NCBI RefSeq assembly: GCF_015832195.1
Contig: NC_052046.1
Location: forward strand, 22,436,161-22,500,160
Origin: Motacilla alba alba
Lineage: Eukaryota; Chordata; Aves; Passeriformes; Motacillidae
Direction: 5' to 3'
Length of the DNA: 64,000 bases
Both the position numbers and the translations under genes were made by a program. Under the pieces are notes generated by a model, which was not told where the DNA came from, searched no databases, and saw nothing but the letters and a program-made list of their open reading frames with translations. Shown here in pieces: positions 1-14,000 of this stretch (within the stretch, counting starts at the first letter, position 1; each line of letters starts with the position of its first letter).

Positions 1-1916
1 TACCAATTACTGAAATTTTATTCTGCGAAAAGGAAAATTTGACAAAGACTTGGAAAACAGAATATATTGGCATGTTTACCTAACTTTTGCAATCTTCTTC
101 TCAAGTACATAGAAATTTATGTACATACTTTGTTAACCTAGTTCAGTTTAACAGCTGTTATAAACATGAAGCCTACTTTGAGCAAAAGTAGATTTTATTT
201 TTTCCTCCCAAATCAGAAGTAAAAAACTTGGTACGGGAGGCTAAACCCACTAAGTCTTGAACCAAGGAAGGAATCAGATATGTCACCTATGGATAATTTT
301 GAATTTTTTAATAGTTCAAAGGCAAATGCATTAAGGAAAAGATCAAGACCATTAAATGAAAAATCTGGTATGTTGATGTCTATTCTATTTTCCAGCCAGG
401 TAGAAAGAGAACCTAATTATTCAACCACTTTGTAATGTCGTAAAATACTTGAGAGCTTGAAACACACAGCCCCCTGCAACACAGCAGATCAGCATCACGT
501 GACAGCAGCAAACATAGCTGCCCAGCATTCCCACCACCCACATTCAGACCAAAGCCTTGGCAGTGCCTCACTATGCTATTCTGAATCATTTCAACTGCGC
601 AGATACTCTAATTCTCACATTTCTCAACTGTAAGACCACAGAGTCCAGTGCAACTATATTTTAATGTGTTATTCTTCTCCGATAACTGTTGATTTTTTCC
701 CAAAGGGTCAAATAAAGAACAGAAATCTCATCATGTGGCTTTACATTGACATTCATATGACTATGACCAAGTCCATGAGCTCTGGACCACAGAATAACCA
801 AGTTCACCAGCAGGTGAAGTTGACTGAAGGTGATTCTCTGCACAGAGCAGCACAAATGCAGGAAAGTACGTACATACTCCAACCCTAAACCTCATCAATC
901 TTGAAGAATGTCTGTTCAGCCACACAACTTCTGTCTTATTCTTCTCCTCCCCCAGCAAAATCTTCTCAGTGTCTAAAAACTTTCCCCATACTGTTTGTCC
1001 CCTGTTCAAGTTATTTTCCTATTTCATCCTGTGACGTCAACCCTTGATATCCTTATCCTAACAGCCTTCATTAATTTGCAGCCAGGGCCCAGGCCACCTC
1101 TCCTATCGTGACACCGGTCTCCAGTTACCCAGCAACCTCTGTCCCTTCATTCCATTCTCATTTTCCTAACATCTCAATCCTTCTCTTGGTTTATCATCTT
1201 GTCTTTCCTTAGTGTAAGCTTCATTTCCTATGTATGCTTACCTGCTCATCTTCTCCATAAACATTCCCCATGGCAGCTGAAAGGTGTCACTAGCATATGA
1301 ATCTGGTTGCCTGTATAGTGATCCTACTCAGTTCTGTACTGAGACAGCTGAGACCTGCAACTCCAACAGGTAGCCTGGGTTTACCCTCCAGTTCTGGAAG
1401 GCATCATGCAGTCTCTGCACAAAGCCTACTAGCCAGCCAAAAACAGTATCCACAAGGAGATCAACGTACACATAACCTAGTCAGTGCAATGCCAGAGCAT
1501 GGCAAGAAGAAAGAATATTCTTCATGAATAATCTCAGTATGTGCCTGCTGTGTTTTTTCAGAAGTTCAAACCTGGCAAAAGTGACAAATACTTTTGTGGA
1601 GCAGAAAAACACACACTACTGGCATAAAGGCCATTCCTTATCAAAATCCTAAGCCCCGTTCCAAAAGTGGCAGGGCAATGCTCTTGAAGAAAAGGTCAGG
1701 AGTACTATTTTTAAACACTTTAGAGCTTAAAGCTTCCTTCTCAAATGTTTTTGACGGGACTGTTTACAAACTATTTACATTGGTTAAACTTCCTTCTCTA
1801 CATAATGCAGACATGCAATATATTTCTCAAAACACAACCAAGGTAAAGTCTAATTGATAGATTTATGTATTTAATGCCTTAACAGTTAAAAATTATAACA
1901 CAGCTTCACATATTAC
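1..1916 (-). other. TENT2: TENT2 intron (partial)
   Basis: I searched for the expected final GLD2 segments (DGTNTAR, HEKQKF, ILPVR) on the minus strand and found none, so this is intron running off the window. No repeat family or RNA gene recognised. Confidence 0.75.
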
Positions 1917-2008
1917 CTTCTACACAAATAAATTTGTTTCTCCATTCAATACCATCAGGTCTTGCAATAGCCTTGGCCTCACGAACTGATATCATTTGAT
2001 GGTTCCAA
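1917..2008 (-). CDS. TENT2: TENT2 coding exon 12, last one inside the window
   Basis: Acceptor TTTCTTTAG, donor GAAG|GTAATA, 92 bases, residues 428-458 plus one base. It reads [14 protein letters not shown] then [15 protein letters not shown]. The family continues with about 50 more residues, which I could not find between 1 and 1916. Confidence 0.95.
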
Positions 2009-5000
2009 CTAAAGAAAAGGAAAACAATTTGCAAAAAAAAATTAACTCTTAGTTCTAAATTAAAATTATCAATTTACATTAAAAAAAAAGTCAGATTGCA
2101 ATGTTATAAGCCTGGATAACACAGTATTTTATAATAATGAGTAATTTAGTTTAACATCATGGGTAGGAAACAAGAAAATTTTTCTACTAACAGAAGTTCA
2201 CGTACAAAAAGCTTCTCCAAAACAGAGCATCACAGCTATCCATGAGTAACATATATTCACAATGGAATTTTTTCTACAAACAATGTCAAACTTTGCATTG
2301 ACAATTTGCATTGTGACCTACATTTATTTCTAAGTTCAAAATAAATTACAGAATCAAAATTTTCAGAATTTTCTGTAGGAAGAAAACAAATGTAAGGAAT
2401 AAGTGCAAACGAATGTAAGGAATAAGTGCAGACAAGTCACATACTGCATTTCATAAACGATGCTCAATAGTACAAAGATATGTAGAAATAATTTGCTCAC
2501 AGAGGCCTTCCTTGTACAAGGAACCTATTACTAGAAAGTTTCAATACTTTATATATGCTGAATTTTAGATCTGCCACTTTCTGCAGGCAGCTTTACAACA
2601 ACAAAACACAGAAATTACCACATTTAAACAGCAGGCAGATTATAGGGCAGTCTTTGTGCCACCATCTTTATAACACTTGGCACAACAATATCCCAAACAT
2701 AACAGAAGCCAAAGAAAAACCACTTCCAGTTTTATGTTCTCATCTACCCAGCCGTCTTTCAGCTCCGTTTAACTAAAGAGAGCTGCTCATCCTGCGTGTC
2801 ATCATGTCCCGCATCCAAGACAGTCTAAGCCCAGCCAGCAGGGGTTTATAAAAGGCAGATCCTGGCTGACCAACCTGATCTCCTTCTGTGGCAACGTGGA
2901 TATGGGAGGGCTGTGGATGTAGTTTGCATGGACTTTAGCAAAGCCTTTGACACCATTTCCCACAGCACTATCCTTGAGAAACTGGCAGCTGGTAGCTTGG
3001 GCAGGTGCACTGTTCACTGAATGAAGAACTGCCTGGATGGCCAGGCTCAGAGAGTGGTGGTGAGCAGAGTTACATCCAGCTGGTTTTCAGTCACTAGTGC
3101 TGTTCCCCAGGGCTCAGTACTGGGGCCAGTCCTGTTTAGTATCTTCACCAATGATCTCATGGAGTGCACCCTCGGTCAGTTTGCAGGTGACACCAAGCTG
3201 GGTGGGGACACAAAGCTGATCTGCTGGAGGGCAGGAAGGCTCTGCAGAGGGATCTGGACAGGCTGGATCATGGGCTGAGGCCAATGGTGTGAGGTTCAAC
3301 AAGGCCCAGTGCTGGGTCCTGCCCTTGGGTCACAACAACCCCAGGCAGTGCCACAGGCCGGGGCAGAGTGGCTGGAAAGGACCTGGGGGTGCTGGTGACA
3401 GCAGCTGAACATGAGCCTGGATCAGCAATAGTGTGGCCAGCAGGGATTGTCCCCCTGTACTGGGCACTTGTGAGGCCACACCTTGAATCCTGTGTCCAGT
3501 TTTTGGCTCCTTATTACAAAAACACACTGAGGGGTCCTGATGTTTGTTGAAAGAAGAGCTGGGGAAGAGTCTAGAAAACATGTCCTAAGAGGAGCAGATA
3601 GAAATGGCATTTTTTATTCTTGAGAAATGGAAGCTCAAGGAGGAACTCAACCTCTCTACAACTACAAGAATGTTGTAGCCAGGTGGGGGTCAATCTCTTC
3701 TGCCATGTGTCAAGGAAAAGAAGAAATTGCCTTAAATTGCACTAGTAGAGGTTCAGATTAAGTATTAGAAAATAATTTTTCACTGAAAGAGTAAACAGGC
3801 ATTGGAATAAGTTGCCTAGGGAAGTGATGGAATCATCATCTCCGGAAATGCCCAAGAGGTGTCTGGATGTGGCACTTGGGAATATGTTGTGCTGCATAAG
3901 CAGTTGGACTAGATGGTCTTAAAGGTCTCTTCTAATCTTGATGATTCTGCAAACCCAGGAGCCACCACATCAGTGAAACAGCTGGATCACCAATACATCA
4001 CCACAATACATTACCTGACTAAATGGGTAGAAATAGCTGGGCAATATGCTTCCAGCTGTACTGGTCTTATGTACACCTGACAGAGGAGCTGGGCTGGGTA
4101 TGTAAACCACCAGCAGTAAATCTGTAGATATCAACTGTAAATTGAATATACTGTAAATTAAAATACTGTCATCAGTTCATTCATCAGTTAAATCTGAAAG
4201 AATTCTGTCCTCCCTAGACCACAGATCTGTTATTGTAACTCCATTAAGTCAACAATGACAAGACAGCTAAAAATCCTGACTATAATTTTACAAATTATCT
4301 TGAATACAACTCATAATTAAAGCCTCCTATGGAGGCCTCAGTTGTTTGAATAACTGCAATTCCGCAGAACACATATACTTAACACTATGAATAGGGCCTA
4401 TTTTTAAAAAATGCAGGCACAGAACATGAAGAGATCTAGGATACCTCAGTGTATATATTTAGCTTTCTCTTAATATATACTTTAGAAAATTAGTAATGAT
4501 GATGATCTTTTCTAGCATTCAATGTACACTAAAGTCTCCATTCTAACCTATAATCCTTCCTCTCCTTAATTCCCACAGAAGACTACTTTTGTGATAAATA
4601 GAGATAATGTCAAGCATCAAATACTCTCTATCATGTCTTTTAATAATTAACCATCAACACAGGCTTAATTCAGATGAACTGCTCAAAAAAACCCAAACAC
4701 GCACACACAAAAAGACAAAAGACAAAACCCCTGTGCTTAGAGCATCAAACAAGCTAAACTACAGCTCAAGAACACGTGTTGTGAGCAGAAGCATACATTT
4801 TGCTTCTTTTAAAAGCTTACTTAAAAATCAGAGATCCAGACCAGTGGAGAAAGAGAGAAATAGAGAGAGAGAAATAGAGAGAGAGAAAGAGAGAGAAAGT
4901 CATACAAAGAAGTATTTGATCTGTATTTGGTTTAACAAAGCAGTACTGTTTCACTTGAAACAGTAATTCTTCTCTTGAATTCTTTTCTTCCTAGGCTATA

Positions 5001-8000
5001 CTTGATCCCTCAGCAAAAAAACCCAAAAAAACCAACAACAACAACAAAAAAACCCAAACAAAAACAAACAAACAAACAAACAAACAAAAAAAGCACCCCA
5101 AAAAAAACCCCAAAAACCCCCCAAAAAACCCCCAAAACCACACGCATTTATAATATACTGGTTAAACAAAAAGCAACAAAAAATTGGCATTTCTGGCTGT
5201 TTAAAAAGCCTTTTATTTAAATTTGAAAGTTAAAAAAGCCTTTTATTTGAACTTGAAATTTAAATTTGGAAACAACTCTTTTATCTGACAGTCTTACAGA
5301 ACTGTCTTGGTACCAAAATCAAACTGAATTAGAAATTAATTATGAATAGCAAATTATTTGTGTGTCAATTTTAGCCACTTTGGCTTGCATGTAATAACTT
5401 CATTGTTGCCAACATAAAGCAGATATTCTCCCTGCACACACTTTCTATACATGAGTTAATATTGCCATTTAAACAGCTATTTCAATTATCAGTTATTTCT
5501 GTTCTCACTAAATGCATTAGGTATGTCATCTTGGCAAAGGCAAGTATTTGAAAGGAGGAGACTAGGCATTTAAAGGTGTTTGTATGACTGCAGTACAAAC
5601 AGAATAGAGAACTAATCTTTTTCAGAGCATTCTTACAAATCAAAGCCACTTGTATAAACACAGTAAGATGGGTACAAGTTACAAACATATGTAATACAAC
5701 ATAGCATTAAAAATGATCCCATTATTACCTAACCAATTTGATCGTGAAAAGAGCTGCAAGCAACTTCTTGCTGAAATTTTATATTTTGTCATTAAAATGT
5801 AAGCAAGTTTTTACCATGTGCACCATATATAAATCAGTGAATGATCTTAAACAACTGCTACTTAACCTGCCATGGTAAATTTAAGGGAAGTAATCACAAA
5901 GCACTAAGTTCAGGCGAGCAACACCTTGCTTCAAGGTCTCACTTTGTAAGGAGACAGCCAAATGAAAACCTGCTGCCTTCACTCACAGCTGCAGAATTGA
6001 AATCCGACACCTCCTTCAGAGGGGCAGGCAAACACGTTTCCAAATACTTGCTTCAGAGAACATCTACAGTTTTTTCTTGATTACATTCACTACTTAATCA
6101 GTGGACAATTTTAAATAGTTAAAGTTAAAATGAAGTCACTACCATAGCCAGCTGTATCATAAGAAGCATTACACAGACTTGAACTCTTATGGCAAGATAA
6201 ATATACAACCATAAAGGCAAAACAGGCTTTGCCATATATGGTGTGCTATCCCAATACATGCTGCAATTTCCAAACCACATTTCTTTGGGGAGAGGGATGA
6301 AGGGGTACAAAAACTACTTCTAATGCACACACTGAAAACCGTAGGGTAAGACTGTGGAAAAGGTACTGTATAAATACATAGCAATAAACAATTTTCTGAA
6401 ACATCTTATAGTCTAAATAAACAAAACAGTTTAAAAGCATAAGGGAAAATAAATACAGCACAAGGACTTATGCATGACTCCACAGGATGCAAAGCTCTTA
6501 TTTCTTCCTTTGTTATACTCTTTAAGCTAGAGTGAGGGAGAAATTTAAAACAGTACATCTCCATCTTCTTTTATCTTCCTGACGATTGCATGTAAAATAG
6601 ATCAGTAGTTAAACACTCTAGACAGGTGGTTTCAATGATTTATTCTGGTCAAAATTATGATCTTTGCACATGATCTGATAATTCTTGATTGCATAATGTT
6701 CATTCAGTAAAACAGTTCCTGTGTATCAAATCTGGTAGTGCATCCTACTCCACAGGTAGGAGCTTACAAAAATTGAAGTCACACTCTCTGTAGCAATCTT
6801 TTCATAAAACACATGACAGTTCAATAGGGAAAGTTCAGTGGCCCAGTACAGACCATAAACATATAGCCTCATTTACCAGTCACACTGTCTGAAATACAAT
6901 CTCAGAATTTTGGTGCATAAAGACACTAGTAAATGTTTCACAGGGAAAATAAACAGTGAAAAAACTACTTATTACAGCAAAGAAAATATTCAACACGCAC
7001 TACCTCTAGTTCTTCCATGAAAGACAGAACTAAGAGAGCCCTGTCTTGTGTGTATTGCAAGTTGAACATGAGTCAACAGTGCCCTGGCAGCCAGGAGGGC
7101 CACCAGGAGCCCTGTCCTGGGGGCATCAGGCACAGCATCGGTAGCCGAGCGAAGGGATTGTCCTGCTCTGCTCTGCACTGGGGCGACCTCACCTCCCTCA
7201 CCTCGACTGCTGGGGACAGTTCTGGGTGCCATAGTATAGGAAAGACAGAAAGCTACTGGAGAGTGTTCAAAGCACGGCCACAAGGATCATGAAGGGCCTT
7301 GAGGAGAAGCTGTATGAGGAGTGGCTATGGTCACTTGGTTTGTTCAGCCTAGAGAAAAGGAGACAGGGGAGACCTCATTGCAGTCTGCAACTTCATCATG
7401 AGGGGAAGAGGAGGGGCAGACACTGATGTCTTCACTCTCATGACAGAACTTAAGGTAACAGCATGAAACTGAGCCAGGGGAGGTTTAGTTCGGATATTAG
7501 GAAAGTATTTTTCACCCAGAGGGTGGCTGGGCAGTGGAACAGACTCCCCAGGGAAGTGGTCACGGCACCAACCTGACAGAGTTCAAGAAGTGTTTGGACA
7601 ATGCTCTCAGGCACCAAGTCTTAGGGAATGAGTCTTAACGATGATCCTGTGCAGGGCCAGCAGCTGGATTTCAATTATCCTGATGGGTCCCTTCCAATCG
7701 AGCATATTCTATTACTCTGTGATGGCATGTCCTTAATTCTTACCCTCATTCTCATTTATAATGTTGTTTCCATCAGCAACTTCAAAGGAAAGATAACAGG
7801 TCCTGTGGCTAGCATAAGACTACTTTTATTTTCACTGTCTGGCTATCACACACACAAAACTTTTTAAGCACCATGTTCATGCTCCTCCCTATGGTACACT
7901 AATTTGTCTTCTCCAGTCAATGAAACTACATGGAATTTTACTATCAATCCTATTCCTTCCAAAGAGGATTTATAGTTGACAGGAATACACAGATGAACAG

Positions 8001-11000
8001 TACACTTGACTAAATTTTATTTCCATAGCAGAAAGAGTTAAAAATAATAAAGGCTCCTGCATTAAGTGCATAATTTCCTCAAATGACTTCTCAGCTATGC
8101 AGTAGCATTTTCAACACAGGAATTCTAATGGCTATTTTTACTGGTATTTTTTTCCTTTTTTTTAACAGAATATCACAAGTGAAATGATTAAATACTTAAC
8201 AGATACTGAACACTAGAAGAACACATCAGGTATTCTTTTTATTCAGCTGCTTTTTGAAATATTTTCTTCCCTTGACATCAGCAACTATCCTATCTTCACT
8301 ATCTACTCCTTCAAGCTTTCTTTTACCCAGAAGCTCCTCCGCATGTCTATGAATAAATCTAGAAAGTATTTTTTCCTGATTTATAATCCTCAGAAAAATA
8401 GTACTTAGGGATTGCCATCAGATCAAACACTGATATTGCAGAATTTTTGGTCTGCATATGTCTTAGCATACCCTTTTTAATTGCAGACAAAAATGAAGTC
8501 ATTCTGGACCAGCCACCAACTTAGGCAGAAATTTGGTCTTGATTCACAAGCTAAACCGAAAAAAGTCAAACTAGGTATTTTTCCTGTAATTAGACAAGAT
8601 CATCTCTGGTACTTTGCACAGGCAAAACAGAAAATTCCTTAGTGAATAAGATATTTACTTTCATATATAGAAGATTAACAGCTTGTATAGTCAAGTAGTA
8701 AAAGATACATGTAGTATCCCACACAAATTATGAATCTAAGGTTATCCTCCAGCACTGTCTTCTCAGTCGCCTCTTTAGCAAACATCACAGCTCAAAAGAT
8801 AGGTACTCAGGAGAAACATTTAAGACAAAAGACCATTCTCTTATCTGCAGAGATCATTGAAAGAAAATCTCTTACATGAAAATCTCTCAGTCAGGCTTAA
8901 GCATGCACAAAATGCAGTTGGTTCATGCATTACTGCAGGCCATAGGGATTTAGCTTACATATTTCCCATGTGATGCACATTCCAGAAATTCTTTAATGAT
9001 TTTATAGTCTTTCACTTCTTACATTAAAGTAAATTATGGACACTTCCAGAATTATGAGTATCCAATTGTATGCTTTGTTCTCCTTCCAAGAAATGGAGAT
9101 GATGCACATACACAGGACAGCAACGTGCATGAAACAACTGCCTCGGAGGCTATTTAGAAGATCTTTAAGCTGATTGAAATACAACCATTGGATATTTTAT
9201 AAAAACAAGCATTTTTTCTAAGAAATTCAGAAATACATGAGTAACAATTTGGCAAAACAGTTGTAACTTAAGGCTATCTCAGATGTCCTAACAACTTAAG
9301 CTTCTCCTCTTATATAAGGAAGTCTAGATGCCAAAATTGAACTCAGATTCTATCAAACCAATAATGTGAGTGAAACAACTATACATGAGAGAATTCTTCA
9401 CTAGGTGAGGCCTATACACATGTATATTCTGGTCGAAGTAAGGAGCCACCCGGTCAGTTACCTCCATTGACTCAGTGTGACAAAAGCACAGCCCTTAAGG
9501 TCCAAATTATTCATATCACAGTTGATACCTTAAACAACGGCTAAGAAGAGATCTCACAAATGAACAGGCAGTTACGGAATAGTGTAACTGCATAACAAGC
9601 CCCAGCAATTTTTAAAGGACAAAGCTCTTTAACTTTTTGGGAACTATTTTACAAGAAAGAATGCCTAGCTCATTAGAAGATATCAGACAATTTACTAGCA
9701 TTCCTGTTGTCATTTAGCCTTTCCACTCATAGCTTTCCTCTCTCTGTTACCACTCCAGCATTGCTGCTTTTCTTTCTTTCAAGGGTTATAAAGTGTTGCT
9801 CTATTGAATAGAAGGAATCAAAGTTTCACATCTTCTAAACCACTAAAATGAGCTTATTACTTACTCAAATTCTGTAGCATAATATTTGAAGAAGCCTATT
9901 AGCAAGTCTCCAAGGCTTGATCCATTTTTTGAGATGTAAGGAGGAATGGTACGTGGCGCTTGATGAACAAAATGCAACTGCATAGTAGGATCAAAACATT
10001 CCTGTCAAAATAAAATCAGAGTGTATATATATACACTATATATATATATAAAAAAAAAAATATATATATAATATATATATATATACACACACACACAGAT
10101 AGCCTTAACCCAGATGCATGTATTTCCCACAATAAGAAAGCTGCCTATTGTTTGCTTATTATAAGTTCAAGGACAACTTACAAGCCAAGGACTACTTTTC
10201 TTCTGCCCCACTGAATACTAGTTACTCTCCCTGAACTCAGGTAGAATCATCTTGCACAGAAGCATACAAGATAAAGAATTTCAACATGGGAGAATCTTTG
10301 AACTAGACTTGAATTTAGGACCACAAGAGCAAAAGCTGAGCCTACACTGAGCTGACTGCAGTTCAGCTGAGAAATATGTAGGTGGAGTTAATGTACACTT
10401 ATGTCAATTTCCCATAGCTGAAGTACAGAAATAATCCAGAGGGAAGGCCTAACATTGCTCCCAAGCACCAAGTTAAAAACTGCATATGAATGAACCTGCA
10501 TCCACCCACAAAATAAGCATAAAGACTACCAGTATGACTTCCTCTAGCCACAAATAAAACAAACAAACAAAATACAACAAACAAACAAACAAACATACAT
10601 ACAAAAAAAACTCAACCAGCAATGAAGTTCTACAAAACAAGTGAATACACAGAATGCTGCATTTCAGCTGAAGTATGCTTTACTGTAGGGGAAGAAGGCT
10701 AGTATGATGGGGTAAGAAAAGATAAGGTTTGCTATGAAAAGAAGGAACTCTTGCCAGCTTAAAAAGGAATATATACAAGACTAAATACACATGGTTTTAG
10801 AACTGCCCTGCTGTTTCAGTGTCCATTGCATCCTTTAGGTTCTTCTGATGAGACTGGGGTACATAGAAGTAAACGTATCTCCTCTAGCTACAGGAACAAT
10901 TTTATAACTTGCTAATACCTGGTTTTAACACCATTTTACAGCAATGTTGTGTGTTTTACTGAAAATGAGGGACTCACAGAAGCAAACATTACATTCACAT

Positions 11001-14000
11001 AAAGGCACACATTTATGTAAATTTAGGAACCTGTTCACTTATTACTGTATCTTCTTTCCCCTCCCTACCCATTCATTTTTTATTTTTAAGAGTAGTATCA
11101 GGCGTGATTCAAACTTTATAGTACTAGAATAGCACTAGAAGCACTACATAGTGTAGTATTATTTCCATGTCCACAGCTGGCACTGCTTCCTCTGAGAAAT
11201 GTATTGTTAAGTGACAAAACTAATAGGACTGGAAAGTTTGAGACTCCCATCTTCTTTCTGTCAGCTCCAGCAAAACTTCCTGGAACCCTGTGCAACACCT
11301 TTTGGGGAAAAAAAAACCCATTCTTCTAGAGATATAAAAATTTCAATGGTTGATCTCATATGATAAAATGTTATATGTAAAACATTATTTTAGTTCACAA
11401 AACTCAGAATTTAACAGCTTATAGTTCATCAGAAAACACCAAAACAATGGAAACACAGACATAAAAAGCAGATACGCAGTATACAAAGATTTAGAAAGGA
11501 ACAGTTGTTCCAATGCCATATAGTAAATATAGTTTTAACACTAAAGTTAATCAGAAAGGTACTACAGTGAAAGTCACTCCTTGCCCATCCCCACAGAAAG
11601 CTAAGGAAGAGTCAGAACAATTGAATTTAGAATTAGCAGTACACCAGCTGATGAAGAAGCATACAAGGAGGAGGGGAAAGGAAGAAGAAAATGGGCCACT
11701 GACCTACAAAAATACAAAACAGAAGTGCAATGAAATTACAACAGATGTCTACTATGACTAGTACGTGTTCGGAGGCAGTAGAAAAGGAAGACAAGATTAA
11801 TTTTTTTACACTTTGAATATTTAATTGCCTGAGAACTTCTTAATTGCAAGAGAATTCTGCCATCACAGTGAGGTTGATATCCCCAGCAGCTAAAAAGTTA
11901 GGCTTTATTTTATTATATTTCATAAAAACAAGCTATTTTTTTTACTGACAGACAATAAGATATCAGACAAATCAAAGATTTTCTTATTTAGAAAGGCTTT
12001 TGCTTCCAAGAAAATACATGCATATTATTCTAAACACATGCATTAGTAAAAACACAGGTTACAGGCTATAGCACTTAACTATTAAAACCACCAACCACCT
12101 AGTTTAAGACATACATATAAGTAATTCTCATTTCCATTTGGTTTAGTGGCTATGTCACTATAAAAAATTGCTCTTAAAAAGACAACTGAGAATTGCAAAA
12201 TAGAGGGCATAACTGATATGACTTTTCTGGAAGAAAATAAGACTTATTAAGGGAAACTAAAGCAATGTATTAATCACATGTTTGTGATACCATTATTAGA
12301 TTTATTTTTTATGCACTGTGGGTTGCTGATCACCCCACAGAGAAGGCGAAACCAAGTGTTTCATCTTTCTGAAACACAGAAAATTTGTTATGTAAGAAGT
12401 TGCTATTACCACATTAGAAAGTTCTACACATAAAACCAAATTAATTGCTACTTAAAATTGGCAAGATTTAGTGAAGGCTTCTGTCAAGAAATACCAATAT
12501 TCAATAATTCAATTACCAACAATTTAATTGTTGTAATGTAATTTACTGGTCATTTCTTAATGTAATTTGAGGTCATTTCTTAACAAAGACATCACTCAGT
12601 GTCCAGTGAACAAGAGGTCAAACCAGCTAAGGGATACCTAGATATTTTTTTCTGCTTTGCCACAGACAACCATCATAATCACTAGCTTCAACTCATTTCC
12701 ATTCACCTGCTGTAAAACAAGGATAACAGTATTTTCCTTCCCACTAGAGGGACTCAGGGGGATTTTGTCACTAGACAAAACAAGGTACGACTTACAGATT
12801 CTGCACAGAGATGAGGTTGTTAAAAAAACAGAATTAAAAAGCACCCTTCAAAGTACATTTTCTTTCCTTAACTAGCTCTAGAAGGCAAAAGAATCAGCTT
12901 CTATTAAAACTAGTCCCGATTTCGCTTACTATGTCTTTGCCTCAAGCTGTATTAAGAGACAAAACTTAGATTCAGGATCTGATTGAGCAACAAATATAAA
13001 TGAGGTCTCCATTATTTTAATATATTCCAGAAGAGAGACCTGAAAGTCTTTTTTCTTTTTTGCTGGATCTCTAATTTTTACCTTGATTGGCCAATTTGTC
13101 AAGAAACATGAGTATTTAGCAACATGCTTCATGTTCAAGCTACATAAGTATACTCATTCCACCTTACACACTGGAAAGGAACACGAGTGTACATCAAAAT
13201 AAGATTTATATTTGAGTATTTTGATGTATAGTGAGTTTAACTCTGAATGTACAAGACCCTTCATTCAAAAAATTTTAGTAGTAACATCAGCATAATGTCC
13301 TGACACACCTAAAATATCCTTTTCCCCAGTCCTATAAATGAGTACTTAACTCATGTTTATATCTTTTAAAAGCGCAACTCAGTGTGAAGCATCTTTCCAA
13401 GGGCTGATTCCCATGTTAAGGACAATCCCACCTTCTGCCCTGCCCTTTGCAAGACATGACATGAAGCTGAGGCAGCAGAAACAAAAATGTGTTCATGCTA
13501 GAGTCCTTGAAGTTCACCATCCAGAGCGCTCATGGAAACCCACTTTTATCTTGACTTCAGTTAAAACACCAGACTTCTTGAACAGTGGTGAGTCAGGCAC
13601 AAGTTTCCTTCTGAGTGCCAGTGACAGCAATGATCACCAGCCACAACGGTTTAATCCACCACAGGTTCTCTAGAGCTTATCCGTGAAGTCCTGACATGGA
13701 AACACATAGTATATGTGTTCAAAACTGATGAACACACTTGATGGGCTATTGTCATCAACCTTACCTGGCTAGGGGGCATGGGAAGCCCCAGAATACAACC
13801 CTGCATTTGATGTGGTCTGATACTCCCTCTAAACTAGTGGCTGCAAAACACATCAGCTTTGTGCCAGTTGGAAACACGCCCACAACAATAGAATGCAAAA
13901 GTGGGCAAATCTGGTGGCTTTCCAGGGCTTCTCACCCTTCACATGTGTAGTAGGGATTCACTGAGACATGGAATCTGTCTAGTTTCCTCCTCAATGTAAG

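Larger units (their letters stand above)
2009..9864 (-). other. TENT2: TENT2 intron 11-12 with two CR1 fragments
   Basis: A 7.9-kb intron. It holds the CR1 fragments at about 2780-3950 and 7016-7727, a 23-bp tandem pair at 2389-2434, a GA tract near 4850-4900, an A/C-rich tract at 5016-5145 and a 30-bp tandem pair at 5201-5260. No exon or RNA gene seen elsewhere in it. Confidence 0.8.

Noticed and set aside
13750..13800. Minus-strand LPMPPSQ-like stretch before a GTAAGG donor, considered as the missing TENT2 exon
   Set aside because: No acceptor AG at the right place, wrong length for the required phase, and a perfect 44-base match was found at 16010-16053.
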